From contig CM051033.1 in NCBI GenBank assembly GCA_027627225.1, positions 45,388,816-45,452,815 of the forward strand: 64,000 nucleotides of DNA. Direction: 5' to 3'. A model generated the notes under the pieces. The model had not been told where the DNA came from. It saw only the letters and a list, made by a program, of their open reading frames with translations, and searched no databases. The DNA is from Congeria kusceri. Its lineage: Eukaryota > Mollusca > Bivalvia > Myida > Dreissenidae. Below, in pieces: positions 55,001-64,000 of the stretch. The translations under genes and the position numbers were made by a program. Numbering within the stretch: the first letter of the stretch is position 1; every line of letters begins with the position of its first letter.

Positions 55001-58000
55001 CCTGGACATGAATGGTATCGTACATGTCTGCTCCCACCCTGAAGATGACAACCCACACTTCAGAATCACAGAGGAAAAGATCTTTGCAGACATCATGTAC
55101 TACCTTGACGTAAGAAACTAATATGAATTGTTTCATAGGGAAAGATCTAGAGCAAAATAGCAGCTTGCTGCACCCTGCTCCTTTTTGGTTCCCCCCTGGC
55201 CTGGTTAACACAAAAATGTTGACCATCTTTAAAAATTGAATATATTTTTGCAAATATTCAATGACAAATGAATAGACTATGCTTAAAAACCTTAATTACA
55301 AGCATTTGACTAATAAATACCCTGGATTTAGCATATTATTAGAAAATGTAAACAGTCTGGTCCAGATTTCCTCTCTGCTCCTTTTTAGCAGCACCCTGTA
55401 CCTTTTGTGATCCTACATCTTTCCCTATTTCACTTATACATGTAATGAATTCAGGGCTTTCCTTTGACCCTAGCTCCTGGGTTTTGATGCGTGGGAATTT
55501 AACAATACGCTTGTTTGACTCGCAAGGTAATTACTTCATGCGTCACCTTTGACCAGGGGCAATTTCCGACTTGCGTCATACAGTGTAACTCTGGCTGATT
55601 ATCCCCATCAGTCGAACAGCAATGTCAAAGTTGATAAAACGCCCATTAGGCGAAGTTTTGTCGCTTAGAAAGAAAAATCTATGTTGACCAATTAAACGCA
55701 TAGTAACATACACTTCAATGACGTGAACAATCGACCAATCAGCGTAATATACATGTATCCACACTTTAGTTAATGTACATGCATTTGCTAGAGTGTGTTT
55801 ATTCCTGAGCGTTTAACGTTTAAAATACAATTTTCTCACCGCTACCGTTTATTTCCAAAAGTAATCCTTTGTTTTCTAGAAAAGCGTGCAGAAGTTGTGC
55901 TGACAAACAGCGTCACGTTCCACGCATGGAAAGCGTGCGTGTATCGACCATGTGCTTTACCAAATATATACATGTCATCTGGGAATAAAAACTTTTTGTA
56001 TAAAACTTGTGTAGTGCAGAAACATTGCGATCTTTTAGCATTTGAATAAATATTTTATTGCAGCTTGTTTATATACTTTGTATTATTTTGCAGACTGTAA
56101 CTACGTATCTTTTTAGGAGGGGAAAGCCTATGTTTTATTATTGTACATGATATGTGATTTTGTAAATAAGGCAGAAAATAAAATATTGTTTGTTTCCCCT
56201 CCCGCGACCCATGCTAATAAAGGGTGGGGTCGGTAGGTCGGGAAAATATTTTATTTGTATACACAATAAGTCATTTTCATTCATGTTTTCCTTATGTTCG
56301 AAATGTTTCGTTATATTATAAATTCTTAATATTTTCGTTGTAGTAGATGAATAACGTTCTGCTTATTTACGTAATAATATGTTCTACTTACCTTACAATA
56401 ATTTATCAAAATTGAACAAACAATAACATACGTTTAAAAACAAGAGCGTTAATAAGAAAAACCTGTTAAAACTAAGGAGTAATAGCGTGACGTTGCGGGG
56501 CATCCAAAACAGAACGCTGTTAGCAACAGCCATAGCAACGGTGACTGTCAAACTGTGGCTAGCAGTTTGTAGCTGAAAAGCGTGTTACACGCTTAGCACG
56601 GGGATAGTGTTAAAAAGCATCAAATCTGTAATACTGTATTGAACAACGCAAATGCTATATCACAAATGAACTACCATTCTATGGAAATAAAAACAATTAG
56701 GACTTTGTTTATTAATAAAAAGAAAGCAACAGAACATTTTTGATAAATTTAAATAAAAAGAAAAGGCGCTGAAGTTTATTTACTTTCATTTTTGACAAGT
56801 ACTTTAGTTTCTGCTAACTTCCATTCAAATGTTGCCTCAGCCAAAGTTTTTGCATAATTCTAATCCATGTGCAGTGATGAGTTTGAATAACACTCGTTAA
56901 TTATTACTAGATCTAGTAATTCATTAAATTGTATTTTTTTAACAAAATAAGACGTTTGACGCGATCAGTTTGTCGAGTTACACGACTTCGTCATTAATAT
57001 TCTTAGCAAACGGTTCTCTCACCAAAATTCACCAAAATTATGATATTTATTCATAATTATTTATTTATTTACTATTTTTCATTTGTTTGTAATTTATTAC
57101 AAACGCGGCTGTTAAAAACACGCATATCTTTAACAAAACACTTACCTAACGCAAATGTGTTACAAATGACTTGCACCTTTACCAATTAAAATTAGAATGA
57201 GGGCGTGATAAACTTTCTAACGACAATGCTCATTTCCATGTTGCATTCTCATTGGCTGACTGTTTGGCTCTTGTTAAGCTGACTCCTCCTGAGTCAAGAT
57301 TGTATAGATAATAGACACTTGGTGCATAAAGGTGAGTTTGTTAATTGCGGGTGGGCGTTCTTTGTCTTTAAAAAAAAACATGTATATGCGAGCGGAAATG
57401 GTTGCGCCCATAGAATTCAACACTGAATGTTATGGCGTCCTTTTAGTAAAATCATGCGCCAAAATACACCGAATTACGCGTTATCGAGAACTGTCCGTTT
57501 AAAGTCATTTTATAAGCGTCTTTTGAAAGTAAGATTTGTACACGCTATTGGATTCTTTTTAAGGATTCGCTCCCTGCATTTTCACACACAGATAAAATAT
57601 TTTTTTCTTTGGTCTATAAATTTTTTGGGTCGCGGCGAGTTTGCTCGGTCGGTCGCGGGAGGGGAAAAAAAGCAATATTTTATTTTAGGCCTAATACTAA
57701 AATCGTCTTAATAATTATAATAATAATAATGATAAATAATAATAATAATAATAATAGATCTAATAATAATAATAAAATAACAGTCATAAGAAGAAATTTA
57801 AATTAAACAAATAAAAACGAAAATAATAATAAATTAGTATTAAAAAAAACCTAATTAATTAAAATAATAATATTATTAAATTCTAAAATAAAAATAATAA
57901 ATGAATACAAATAATAATAAAAATACAAATAATAATAAAAAAGAAGGAAAACAAATATAAACTACCCACAAAACATAGACTCGTGAAGGTTTATATCTGA

Positions 58001-61000
58001 CTCTTGGGGAATTTGATTTTGACTCTTGAAAATTTGACCCCAAGAGTCATTGACTCTTGAAATTCAAAGTCTAAGGAAATCCTTGTGTCATTATGAAACA
58101 GTTTTATCATAAAATGTGAAAATATAAAAGTAACTGTTTTGGAAACTAGTAATGCTAACATAGGTAATGTGATTTCCTGGTCCAGGTTATTTTTATTTGA
58201 AATCATCCATTACTTTTTCTTAAAAATGCACTGGAATATTTATGTACCTCCACTCTTTCTAAAATAATTTGTTGTTTTTTATGCCCCCGAAGGGAACTTT
58301 GGGGGCATATAGTAATCGCATTGTCTGTCCGTCCGTCAGTCATGCTTCTTGTGCGGAGCTTAACTCCATTAGTATTGAAGGGATTCAAATGAAACTTCAT
58401 CTAATGATAAGAGGACAAAGAGGGGATGTGCAGAGTACAAGGACCACCACTCTTTCTTCAACATTTACAGAGTTTAGCCCTTTGTTTAATTTTCATGTGC
58501 GGAGCATAATTCCATTAGTATTGAAGGGATTCAAATGAAACTTCATATAATGATAGAGGACAATGAGAGGAAGTGCAGAGTACAAGGACCTCAACTCTTT
58601 CTGCAATATTTACTGAGTTATTGCTCTTTGTTTTATTTTCTTGTGCAGAGCACAACTCCATTAGTGATGCAGAGATTCAAATGAAACTTCATCAGGGATT
58701 TCAGTAGATTTTAAAAATCAAGGGTCATACGACCTCAGACTTGACATTTTGAGGGGTCAAAATGAAAATTTCAGGGGTAAACATACTGAAGTCACAGGAA
58801 TCATGTTTTTGCATGTTTGTTTAAAGATTAACAAATGTTAATTGTCTTAACAAAGGTAAAGAAGTTGCAAAAACACCCTAAGTATATCAGTTTCTAGTGC
58901 TTTTAATTTTGGCATAGGGAAAACAAGTGCATCAAAATGATGCAAGGCAGATTTTTTTCTGGAGTCAATAATGAGTAATTTGCAATGTGTTTGCATCGAA
59001 AAGCAGGCTTCTGCATTAATTGAGATCCCTGTTCATACAGTGGTAGAGGACAATGAAAGGAAGTGCAGAGCACAAGGACTACAACTTTCTTCAATATGTA
59101 TAGAGTTATTTCCCCTTTTTTATTTTCATGTGCAACACATTGATTTCGTGTGCGGAGCATACTTCCATTAGTATTGAAGAAATGAAACTTCATAGAATGG
59201 TAGTGGACAATGGAAGTGCAGAGTAAAGGGATCTTAACTGTTTCTTTAATATTAAGGAATTATTGCCCTTTATTTAATTTTCTTGTGCGGAGAATAACTT
59301 CATTATAATTGAAGGAATTAACATGAAACTTGATATAATGAAAAAGGACAATGAAAGGAAGTACAGAGTAACTCCATTAGTATTGAGGGATTTTAAATAA
59401 AACCACATATTTATAAAGGATGTTGAGAGGAAGTGCGGAGTACAAGGACCATTACTCATTTAAAAAATTTACCTACATGTAGTTATTCTCTCTTGTTTTC
59501 TTTTGTGCAGCTAATTACTATCTTCGTATTGAAGGAATTTAAAATAACACCACATATATTGATAGAGGACATTGAGAGGACGAGCAATGTACAAGGACAA
59601 AAACTCTTCAATAATTATGGAGTGAATACCCTTCAGTTAATTTTCTTGTGCAGTGCATAACTCCATTAGTATTTAAGTGATTTAAAATAAAACCACATAT
59701 ATTGATAGAGGTTGAGAGGAAGTGCAAAGTACATGGACCATAACTGTCTTTGTAGGAAGCATCATGTTTGCCAACATGTAACTGACATTGTGTTGCCTTC
59801 CTTTGACAAGCATATGCTTCGGGGGCATGTGTCACATCCTGTGACAAGCCTTGTTTTTTCACAAAAATATATAGTAAGCATACATGTTTGGCAGTCAGGT
59901 TTTGTTAAGAAAATGTTATGATATTGCTTTGTAAATGTTTCAGTTTCTGTTTCGCATGATCAAGCCACAGAAGGTGTTCTTCATGGCTGTCGATGGTGTT
60001 GCACCCAGGGCGAAGATGAATCAACAGAGAGGACGCAGATTTAGGTTCGGTATTGCTTACATAACTGGTGTGGGGATCAGTCATGAAATTATTTCTACGG
60101 GCCATTCTCCCCTACCTCTGATTCAAGTAGGGCAGTTATCAGTTACTGGCATAAGTATGTGCACTTGGTACTTGTAACCTGCTTAGATCAGCTAAGCTTG
60201 CTCAGGAAAAGTGTGAGTAGATTAACTGACCGCTGTGATATGACTGAAATACTGTTAAAAACGGCGAAAATTCCAAACAATTGTATGGGTTATGAGAACT
60301 GTGAAAATGTATACATGTTCATGTACCTGAATGAGAGAAATTTGCACAATGTACATCACTTTAATATATAATATTGGCTCCTGTCATACACATATTTCTC
60401 AGTCTTCGACAGTTTTTAGCTCGACTTTTCGAAGAAAAGGCAAGCTATTCTACTTGCCCCAACGTCGGCATTGGCATCGGCGTCCGAGCTATTTAAAAAG
60501 TTTTTCGGTAAGCTAGTTTCTCAGGAATGGCTTGAGGGATCTGATTGAAACTTATAACATTTATTCCCCGCATTAAAATGAACCTATAGGCCATGTATGG
60601 TAACTCTAGTTTGAAATTTGTCAAAATTATGGGCCTTTTTACACATAGAAATTTTACATAACCTATATGGACAGGTTCAAGTTTTTCGGTAAGCTGGTTT
60701 CTCAGGAATGGCTTAAGGGATTTCATTCAAACTTATAACACTTATTCCCTATATTAAAATGAACTCATAGGCCAATTTTGATAACTCTAGTTTGAAATTT
60801 TTCTAAATTATGGGCCTTTTTACACTTAAAATTTGTACATATAAGCTATATGGACAGGTTTAAATTTTTCGGTAAGCTAGTTTCTCAACTTTTCATTTTC
60901 ACTCTCTAAGTCGAGAACGGATTAAGCTATTGTAATGAAACTGCAAACATACATACCTTGTAGCGAGACCTCGCTAGGGAATGCATATGGGGTGGGTGAG

Positions 61001-63931
61001 GTCAAGGTCACTATTACTAAAAATAGAAAAACAGTTTCCGCTCAATAACTGAGAACAAAATTAGATATTTTAATAAAACTTAATACATAGATACCTTATA
61101 TCAAGACCTCAATTGGGATTGCATATGGGGTGGGTGGGGTCAGGGTCAAGGTCACTGTTACTATAAATAGCAAAACGGTTTCCGCTCAATAACTTAAAAA
61201 TGCATTGAGATATTTTAATGAAACTTAATACATAGATACCTTATATCGAGACCTCGCTTGGAATTGCATATAAGGTGGGTGGGGTCAAGGTCACTGTTGC
61301 TAAAAATAGAAAAATAGTTTCCGCTCAATAACTGGTGAACTCATGGAGATATTTTAATGAATCTTTATACATGTATACCTTATATTGAGACCTCGCTTGG
61401 GATTGCGTATGGGGTGGGTGGGGTCAAGGTCAAGCTCACTATTACTAAAAATATAAAAATGTTTCCGATCAATAACTTGATAATGCATTGAGATATTTAA
61501 TGAAACTTAATACATAGACACCTTATATCGAGACCTCGCTTGGGATTGCATATGGGGTGGGTGGGGTCAAGGTCTTTTTTACTAAAAATTTTATTGATTT
61601 GCTGACTTCGTGCATTTCATGAGAAAAATTTAGTTTTCGCGGAATTTCCATATTTCTTGTTTTAGAAAAAAAGACCAGTTACCATGACAAGCACAAGAAA
61701 AGTCGTGTTGATAAATAAGAACCCATTGAAATGAGACATGATGCTTTTATGATCTCTAAATATTGATAAGTAAAAGCTTTTTTAAATAATTGTAATGCTT
61801 CAACGATTTGTTGTTTGTTTTCAAAGGTCTGCACGTGAGGCTGAAGAGTTGGAGAAGCGAGCACGAGAGAAGGGCGAAACACTTCCTACTGAGAAACGTT
61901 TCGACTCTAACTGCATCACACCAGGTTAGCCAGTGATGTTTTTAACTACAAATTTTACAGAAAATTCACTTTTTGTTTAATTTTAGAATTTTTCACAACA
62001 TGTTTTATTAGAAATATGAGAAAAAGTATAAACAATTAGTAAATCTTAAACTATGGTAAGTTGTTCATTTCAGATTTGAAACCTAAAAGAATTGGTATGT
62101 GTTTGCATAAATAAAATGATATCAAAACATGAATTTGGATATATACAATATATCCAAATTTATGTTGTGACATTATTATACCACCACCAACGAAGTTTAG
62201 GGGGGTATATAGGAGTGTGCTTGTTGGTTTTTGTTTCCGGATGATAACTCAAAAAAGGCTTGACATATTCAAATAATTTTTGGTACACATGTGTAACATC
62301 AAAGAATACAGGCCAAGTTCGATGTTGGTTACAAACCACTAAATTTGGACAGAGTTATGGCCCCTTTTCGACTTAAAATTCCCTAAAAACATGGTTTCCT
62401 TATGATAACTCAAGAAAGGCTTGACATATTCAAATAGTTTTTGGTACACGTGTCTAACATCATAGAATGCAGGTCAATTTCGATGTCTGTTACAAACCCC
62501 TACATTTTGACAGAGTTATGGCCTCTTTTTGACTTAAAATGCCCTAAAAGCATGATTTCGGGACGATAACTCAAGAATGGCTTGACATATTCAAATAATT
62601 CTTGGGATGCATGTGTAGCATCATAAAATATGTGTCAAGTTCGACTTTAGTTACAAACAACAAAATTTTAACAGAGGTATGGCCCTTTATTTGACTTAAA
62701 TTCCCTAAAAAGACGGTTTCCTGACAATAACTCAACAATGGCTTGACATTTTTAAATAATCATTGGTACACTTGTGTAGCATCATAAAATACAGGTCAAG
62801 TTTGACTTTGGTTACAAACCACTAAATTTTGACACTGTTGTGGCCCCCCTTTTTGACTTAAATTCCAGAAAAACATAGACAATAACTCATGAAAGGCTTC
62901 ACATATTTAAATTATTTTTGGTACATAGGTGTAACATCATAAAATACAGATCAAATTCAACTTTGGTTACAAACCACTAAATGTTGACAGAGTTATGGCT
63001 CCAATTGAAATTAAATTTTTCCAAATACACTGTTGACTGACCATTCAAAAATTAAAGCATTCTCTCGCCGTCCATTTCTTTCGAATGGATGCCATAGTTT
63101 TGTGACAAAACCATATTGTGGGGGTATATCCGTCACTCATATGACAATTCTCGTTGTGGCAACCAATAATTGTTTGGCACTGTATACGGTACAACTGTTG
63201 CATTTGCTGTCAGGTACGCCTTTCATGGTGCGTCTCCAGGAGCAGCTGAAATACTTTGTGGTGCAGAAAGTCAGCCAGGACCCGCTGTGGAAAGGCGTGC
63301 GCATCTATCTGTCAGGACACGAGGTAGGTGTAACTGTCATTGACAGTCTGTTTATAATGGCATTAACTGATTAAGATTACAATAAAAGCTTTCATTATGT
63401 CAGTGTGTGTGTGTCTTTTTGTTTACGAGGTAAACATTACTGCCATTGTTTTTCATGGCACTATGAAGAAAAGCTCTTCTGCTGACATTTATGTCCATGA
63501 CTGTGTTGGAATCCAAGTATAGGTTATGAGCATATAATATGATGATGAAAGTAGAAAGTCAATCAAAGTACGTAGCACATAGGTACATAGTTTGAAACAA
63601 AGATCTTGAATTATGTAAAATTGTCATACATTACTTTAACTTTTGCACCAAGATTTATTGTTTTATAGCCTAGAAATTAGATAAAAAAAACAACATTTAT
63701 CAATCTCTAGCCATAGCATATTCTTTTACTGAAACATCAAGTATTTAATCAAAGTCTATATAAAGGGTAATGTAGAAAAACAAGAGCAAAACTACAGAAT
63801 CTGAATATTCCATCTTTCAGACTCCAGGCGAGGGTGAACACAAGATCATGGACTTCATCCGGGCTGAGAGGGCCAGCCCGAGCTATGACCCCAACACCAG
63901 GCACTGCCTGTATGGGCTGGATGCAGATCTG
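46013..63931 (+). CDS. XRN1: XRN1, 5'-3' exoribonuclease 1 (exons 1-6 of a longer gene)
   Basis: XRN1 processively degrades decapped 5'-monophosphate RNA in the cytoplasm. Six exons join in frame to residue 209: 46013-46087, 54978-55109, 59944-60044, 61827-61924, 63214-63323, 63821-63931, all with GT/AG borders. The catalytic acids of the family fall at the expected numbers: D35 (LYLDMNG), D86 (MAVDGVAPR), E176 and E178 (GEGEHK), D206 and D208 (LDADL). The 5'-phosphate pocket residues H41, K93, Q97, R100 and R101 are also present. [14 protein letters not shown] and CSHPEDD indicate XRN1 rather than nuclear XRN2. The gene continues past the right edge. Introns are repeat-rich; intron 1 is 8.9 kb. 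Confidence 0.96.
46088..52167 (+). other. XRN1 intron 1, first 6 kb
   Basis: AT-rich and mostly unrecognised. It contains a 13 bp perfect hairpin at 46267-46313 and a poly(A) run near 46555. Acceptor-like 'tttgtatttgcag' at about 51074, ahead of non-AT-rich sequence, might mark an unannotated non-coding exon, but nothing supports it further. Confidence 0.55.
52168..52839. repeat. minisatellite, seven 96 bp units, in XRN1 intron 1
   Basis: Seven head-to-tail units of exactly 96 bp (from 52168, 52264, 52360, 52456, 52552, 52648 and 52744) differ at only three or four positions. Because 96 is a multiple of 3, one plus frame stays open for 245 codons (52141-52878) with a 32-residue repeat, SWIIHSVIG within it. 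Intron location on the same strand and near-identity of silent sites argue for a non-coding array. Confidence 0.9.
52840..54707 (+). other. XRN1 intron 1, later part
   Basis: AT-rich; no element with clear ends was recognised. A frame at 53021-53299 has no family features. Confidence 0.5.
54708..54865. repeat. hairpin MITE-like palindrome in XRN1 intron 1
   Basis: 'cacagtaaggagtatagatg' (54741-54760) is exactly complementary to 'catctatactccttactgtg' (54809-54828). Pairing extends outward with few mismatches through the 'ttgttg' and 'tttttgta' blocks, giving arms near 55 bp around a loop of about 48 bp. Confidence 0.7.
54978..55109 (+). CDS. XRN1: XRN1 exon 2
   Basis: 44 codons, residues 26-69, from [16 protein letters not shown] to [10 protein letters not shown]. 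Acceptor 'attttttacag', donor gtaaga. Carries catalytic D35 and phosphate-pocket H41. Confidence 0.95.
55110..56169 (+). other. XRN1 intron 2, before the transposon
   Basis: No gene or clear repeat. Frames at 55576-55764 and 55795-56049 are unsupported. Confidence 0.5.
56170..57691. mobile_element. PIF/Harbinger-like TIR element, copy 2 (1522 bp), inverted relative to copy 1
   Basis: Ends GGCAGAAAATAAAATATTG and (complement) GGCCTAAAATAAAATATTG. TAA is duplicated at 56167-56169 and 57692-57694. The reverse complement aligns along its length with 3928-5442, for example 'cacttggtgcata.aggtga' at about 57318. No transposase. It is inserted in XRN1 intron 2. Confidence 0.82.
57712..57960. repeat. 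AAT-rich low-complexity tract
   Basis: About 250 bp of degenerate (AAT)n/(AAAT)n directly after the transposon. Confidence 0.85.
57961..58276 (+). other. XRN1 intron 2, short unique stretch
   Basis: Holds a few 'gactcttg' repeats near 58000-58055; otherwise nothing seen. Confidence 0.5.
58277..59862. mobile_element. element with 'gcccccgaag' inverted ends and tandem units
   Basis: Opens 'tatgcccccgaagggaactt' + 'tgggggcatat' and closes 'atgcttcgggggcatgtg'. In between, about seven to eight diverged units of 100-150 bp carry 'cataactccattagtattga', 'gattcaaatgaaacttcat' and 'gaggacaatgagaggaagtg'. The head also has 'tctgtccgtccgtc'. The type is common in bivalve genomes; no coding capacity. 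Confidence 0.7.
59944..60044 (+). CDS. XRN1: XRN1 exon 3
   Basis: Residues 70-103: [18 protein letters not shown] then [16 protein letters not shown]. Acceptor 'gtaaatgtttcag', donor gttcgg (weak but in phase 2 with the next exon). Carries D86, K93, Q97, R100, R101. Confidence 0.95.
60045..60412 (+). other. XRN1 intron 3, unique part
   Basis: No gene or repeat recognised. The open frames here are intronic. Confidence 0.5.
60413..60935. repeat. 'agctcgacttttcgaag' element head with tandem units
   Basis: Opens 'tttttagctcgacttttcga'; about two to three units of 190 bp carry 'ggtaagct.gtttctcagga', 'atggcttgagggat', 'gaaacttataaca' and 'attatgggcctttttacac'. It runs directly into the array at 60940. 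Confidence 0.7.
60936..61592. repeat. inverted array of the same unit as at 9.1-10.0 kb
   Basis: About five units of 130-150 bp with 'gagacctcgcttgggattgc', 'atatggggtgggtggggtca', 'aggtcactgttac', 'tttccgctcaataact' and 'gatattttaatgaaact', which are the reverse complement of the 9.1 kb unit. Confidence 0.78.
61827..61924 (+). CDS. XRN1: XRN1 exon 4
   Basis: Residues 103-136: [17 protein letters not shown] to FDSNCITPG. Acceptor 'gttttcaaag', donor gttagc. It completes the Arg codon of exon 3 and leaves one base for exon 5. SNCITPG is a family signature. Confidence 0.95.
62130..62166. repeat. short palindrome in XRN1 intron 4
   Basis: 'aatttggatata' and 'tatatccaaatt' pair around a few bases near 62132-62162. 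Confidence 0.7.
62177..63140. mobile_element. 'ataccaccaccaacgaag' element with five tandem units
   Basis: Opens 'tataccaccaccaacgaagt' + 'ttaggggggtatat' and closes near 'gtgggggtatatccgtc'. About five units of roughly 165 bp carry 'gataactcaagaaaggcttg', 'acatattcaaata', 'tttggtacac.tgtgtaaca', 'ggttacaaaccactaaattt' and 'gacagagttatggcc'. It ends about 75 bp before XRN1 exon 5. Confidence 0.72.
63214..63323 (+). CDS. XRN1: XRN1 exon 5
   Basis: Residues 136-172: [18 protein letters not shown] to VRIYLSGHE. Acceptor 'tttgctgtcag', donor gtaggt. Phase 1 in, phase 0 out. Confidence 0.95.
63324..63820 (+). other. XRN1 intron 5
   Basis: AT-rich, a short GT run near 63402-63412, nothing else recognised. 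Confidence 0.6.
63821..63931 (+). CDS. XRN1: XRN1 exon 6
   Basis: Residues 173-209: [17 protein letters not shown] to [13 protein letters not shown]. Acceptor 'ccatctttcag', donor gtacgc. Carries E176, E178, D206 and D208. The following 69 bases to the window end are intron. Confidence 0.95.
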
Positions 63932-64000
63932 GTACGCATGCTGGTCTTAGATTTGGGGCCAGTCTATATGTAAACAGGTCTAAGACAGAGTGGCAAGGTC

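Overview
The window is animal nuclear DNA: AT-rich, with spliced genes (GT/AG introns of 0.5 to 9 kb) buried in transposable elements and diverged tandem repeats. The repeat types point to a bivalve mollusc: arrays opening with 'caagagggccat', others opening with 'tttttagctcg', and a short element built around 'cctgtgcagtcc'. A Dreissena-like heterodont is my best guess, from general memory of such repeats only.

Two conserved genes are cut by the window edges. At the left, on the minus strand, are the first four exons of ALDH4A1 (mitochondrial delta-1-pyrroline-5-carboxylate dehydrogenase, proline catabolism): 11939-11982, 2982-3186, 1117-1164 and 448-603. At the right, on the plus strand, are the first six exons of XRN1 (cytoplasmic 5'-3' exoribonuclease): 46013-46087, 54978-55109, 59944-60044, 61827-61924, 63214-63323 and 63821-63931. 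All exon phases agree, and the known catalytic residues of XRN1 fall at their expected positions.

Between them lies a direct tandem segmental duplication. Copy A (about 12.56-20.87 kb) holds an intact intronless-ORF class A GPCR, most like sex-peptide/myoinhibitory-peptide (SPR/DMSR) receptors (16924-18039, minus), with a separate 5' UTR exon near 20.7 kb. Copy B (about 22.88-32.42 kb) holds a dead copy of it (25104-26209) with three frameshifts and one nonsense codon. A 1.7 kb foldback element (20962-22677) with a 6 bp target duplication sits at the junction. Comparing the copies shows which elements landed after the duplication: a SINE with an 11 bp target duplication, a hAT-like element, and a 0.7 kb dispersed repeat are in A but not in B.

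To the right of copy B are a 5'-truncated Penelope-like retroelement (about 32.6-34.66 kb, minus) and, beside it, a nearly complete young BEL/Pao LTR retrotransposon (34718-41808, minus, TSD ATTAT) with one frameshift and one stop. Four related PIF/Harbinger-like TIR elements with TWA target sites lie at 3.9-5.4, 20.2-20.5, 43.4-45.8 and 56.2-57.7 kb; the first and last are the same 1.5 kb element in opposite orientation, and the third ends 176 bp from the XRN1 start codon. Three hAT-like elements with 8 bp target duplications (7.1, 13.1 and 27.2 kb), several elements with internal 100-190 bp tandem units, and a 7 x 96 bp minisatellite in XRN1 intron 1 complete the window. No tRNA, rRNA or CRISPR was found. 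There is no clear new multi-gene system; the most unusual structures are the foldback element at the duplication junction, the TWA/TIR family, and a small possible coding exon inside its 2.4 kb member.
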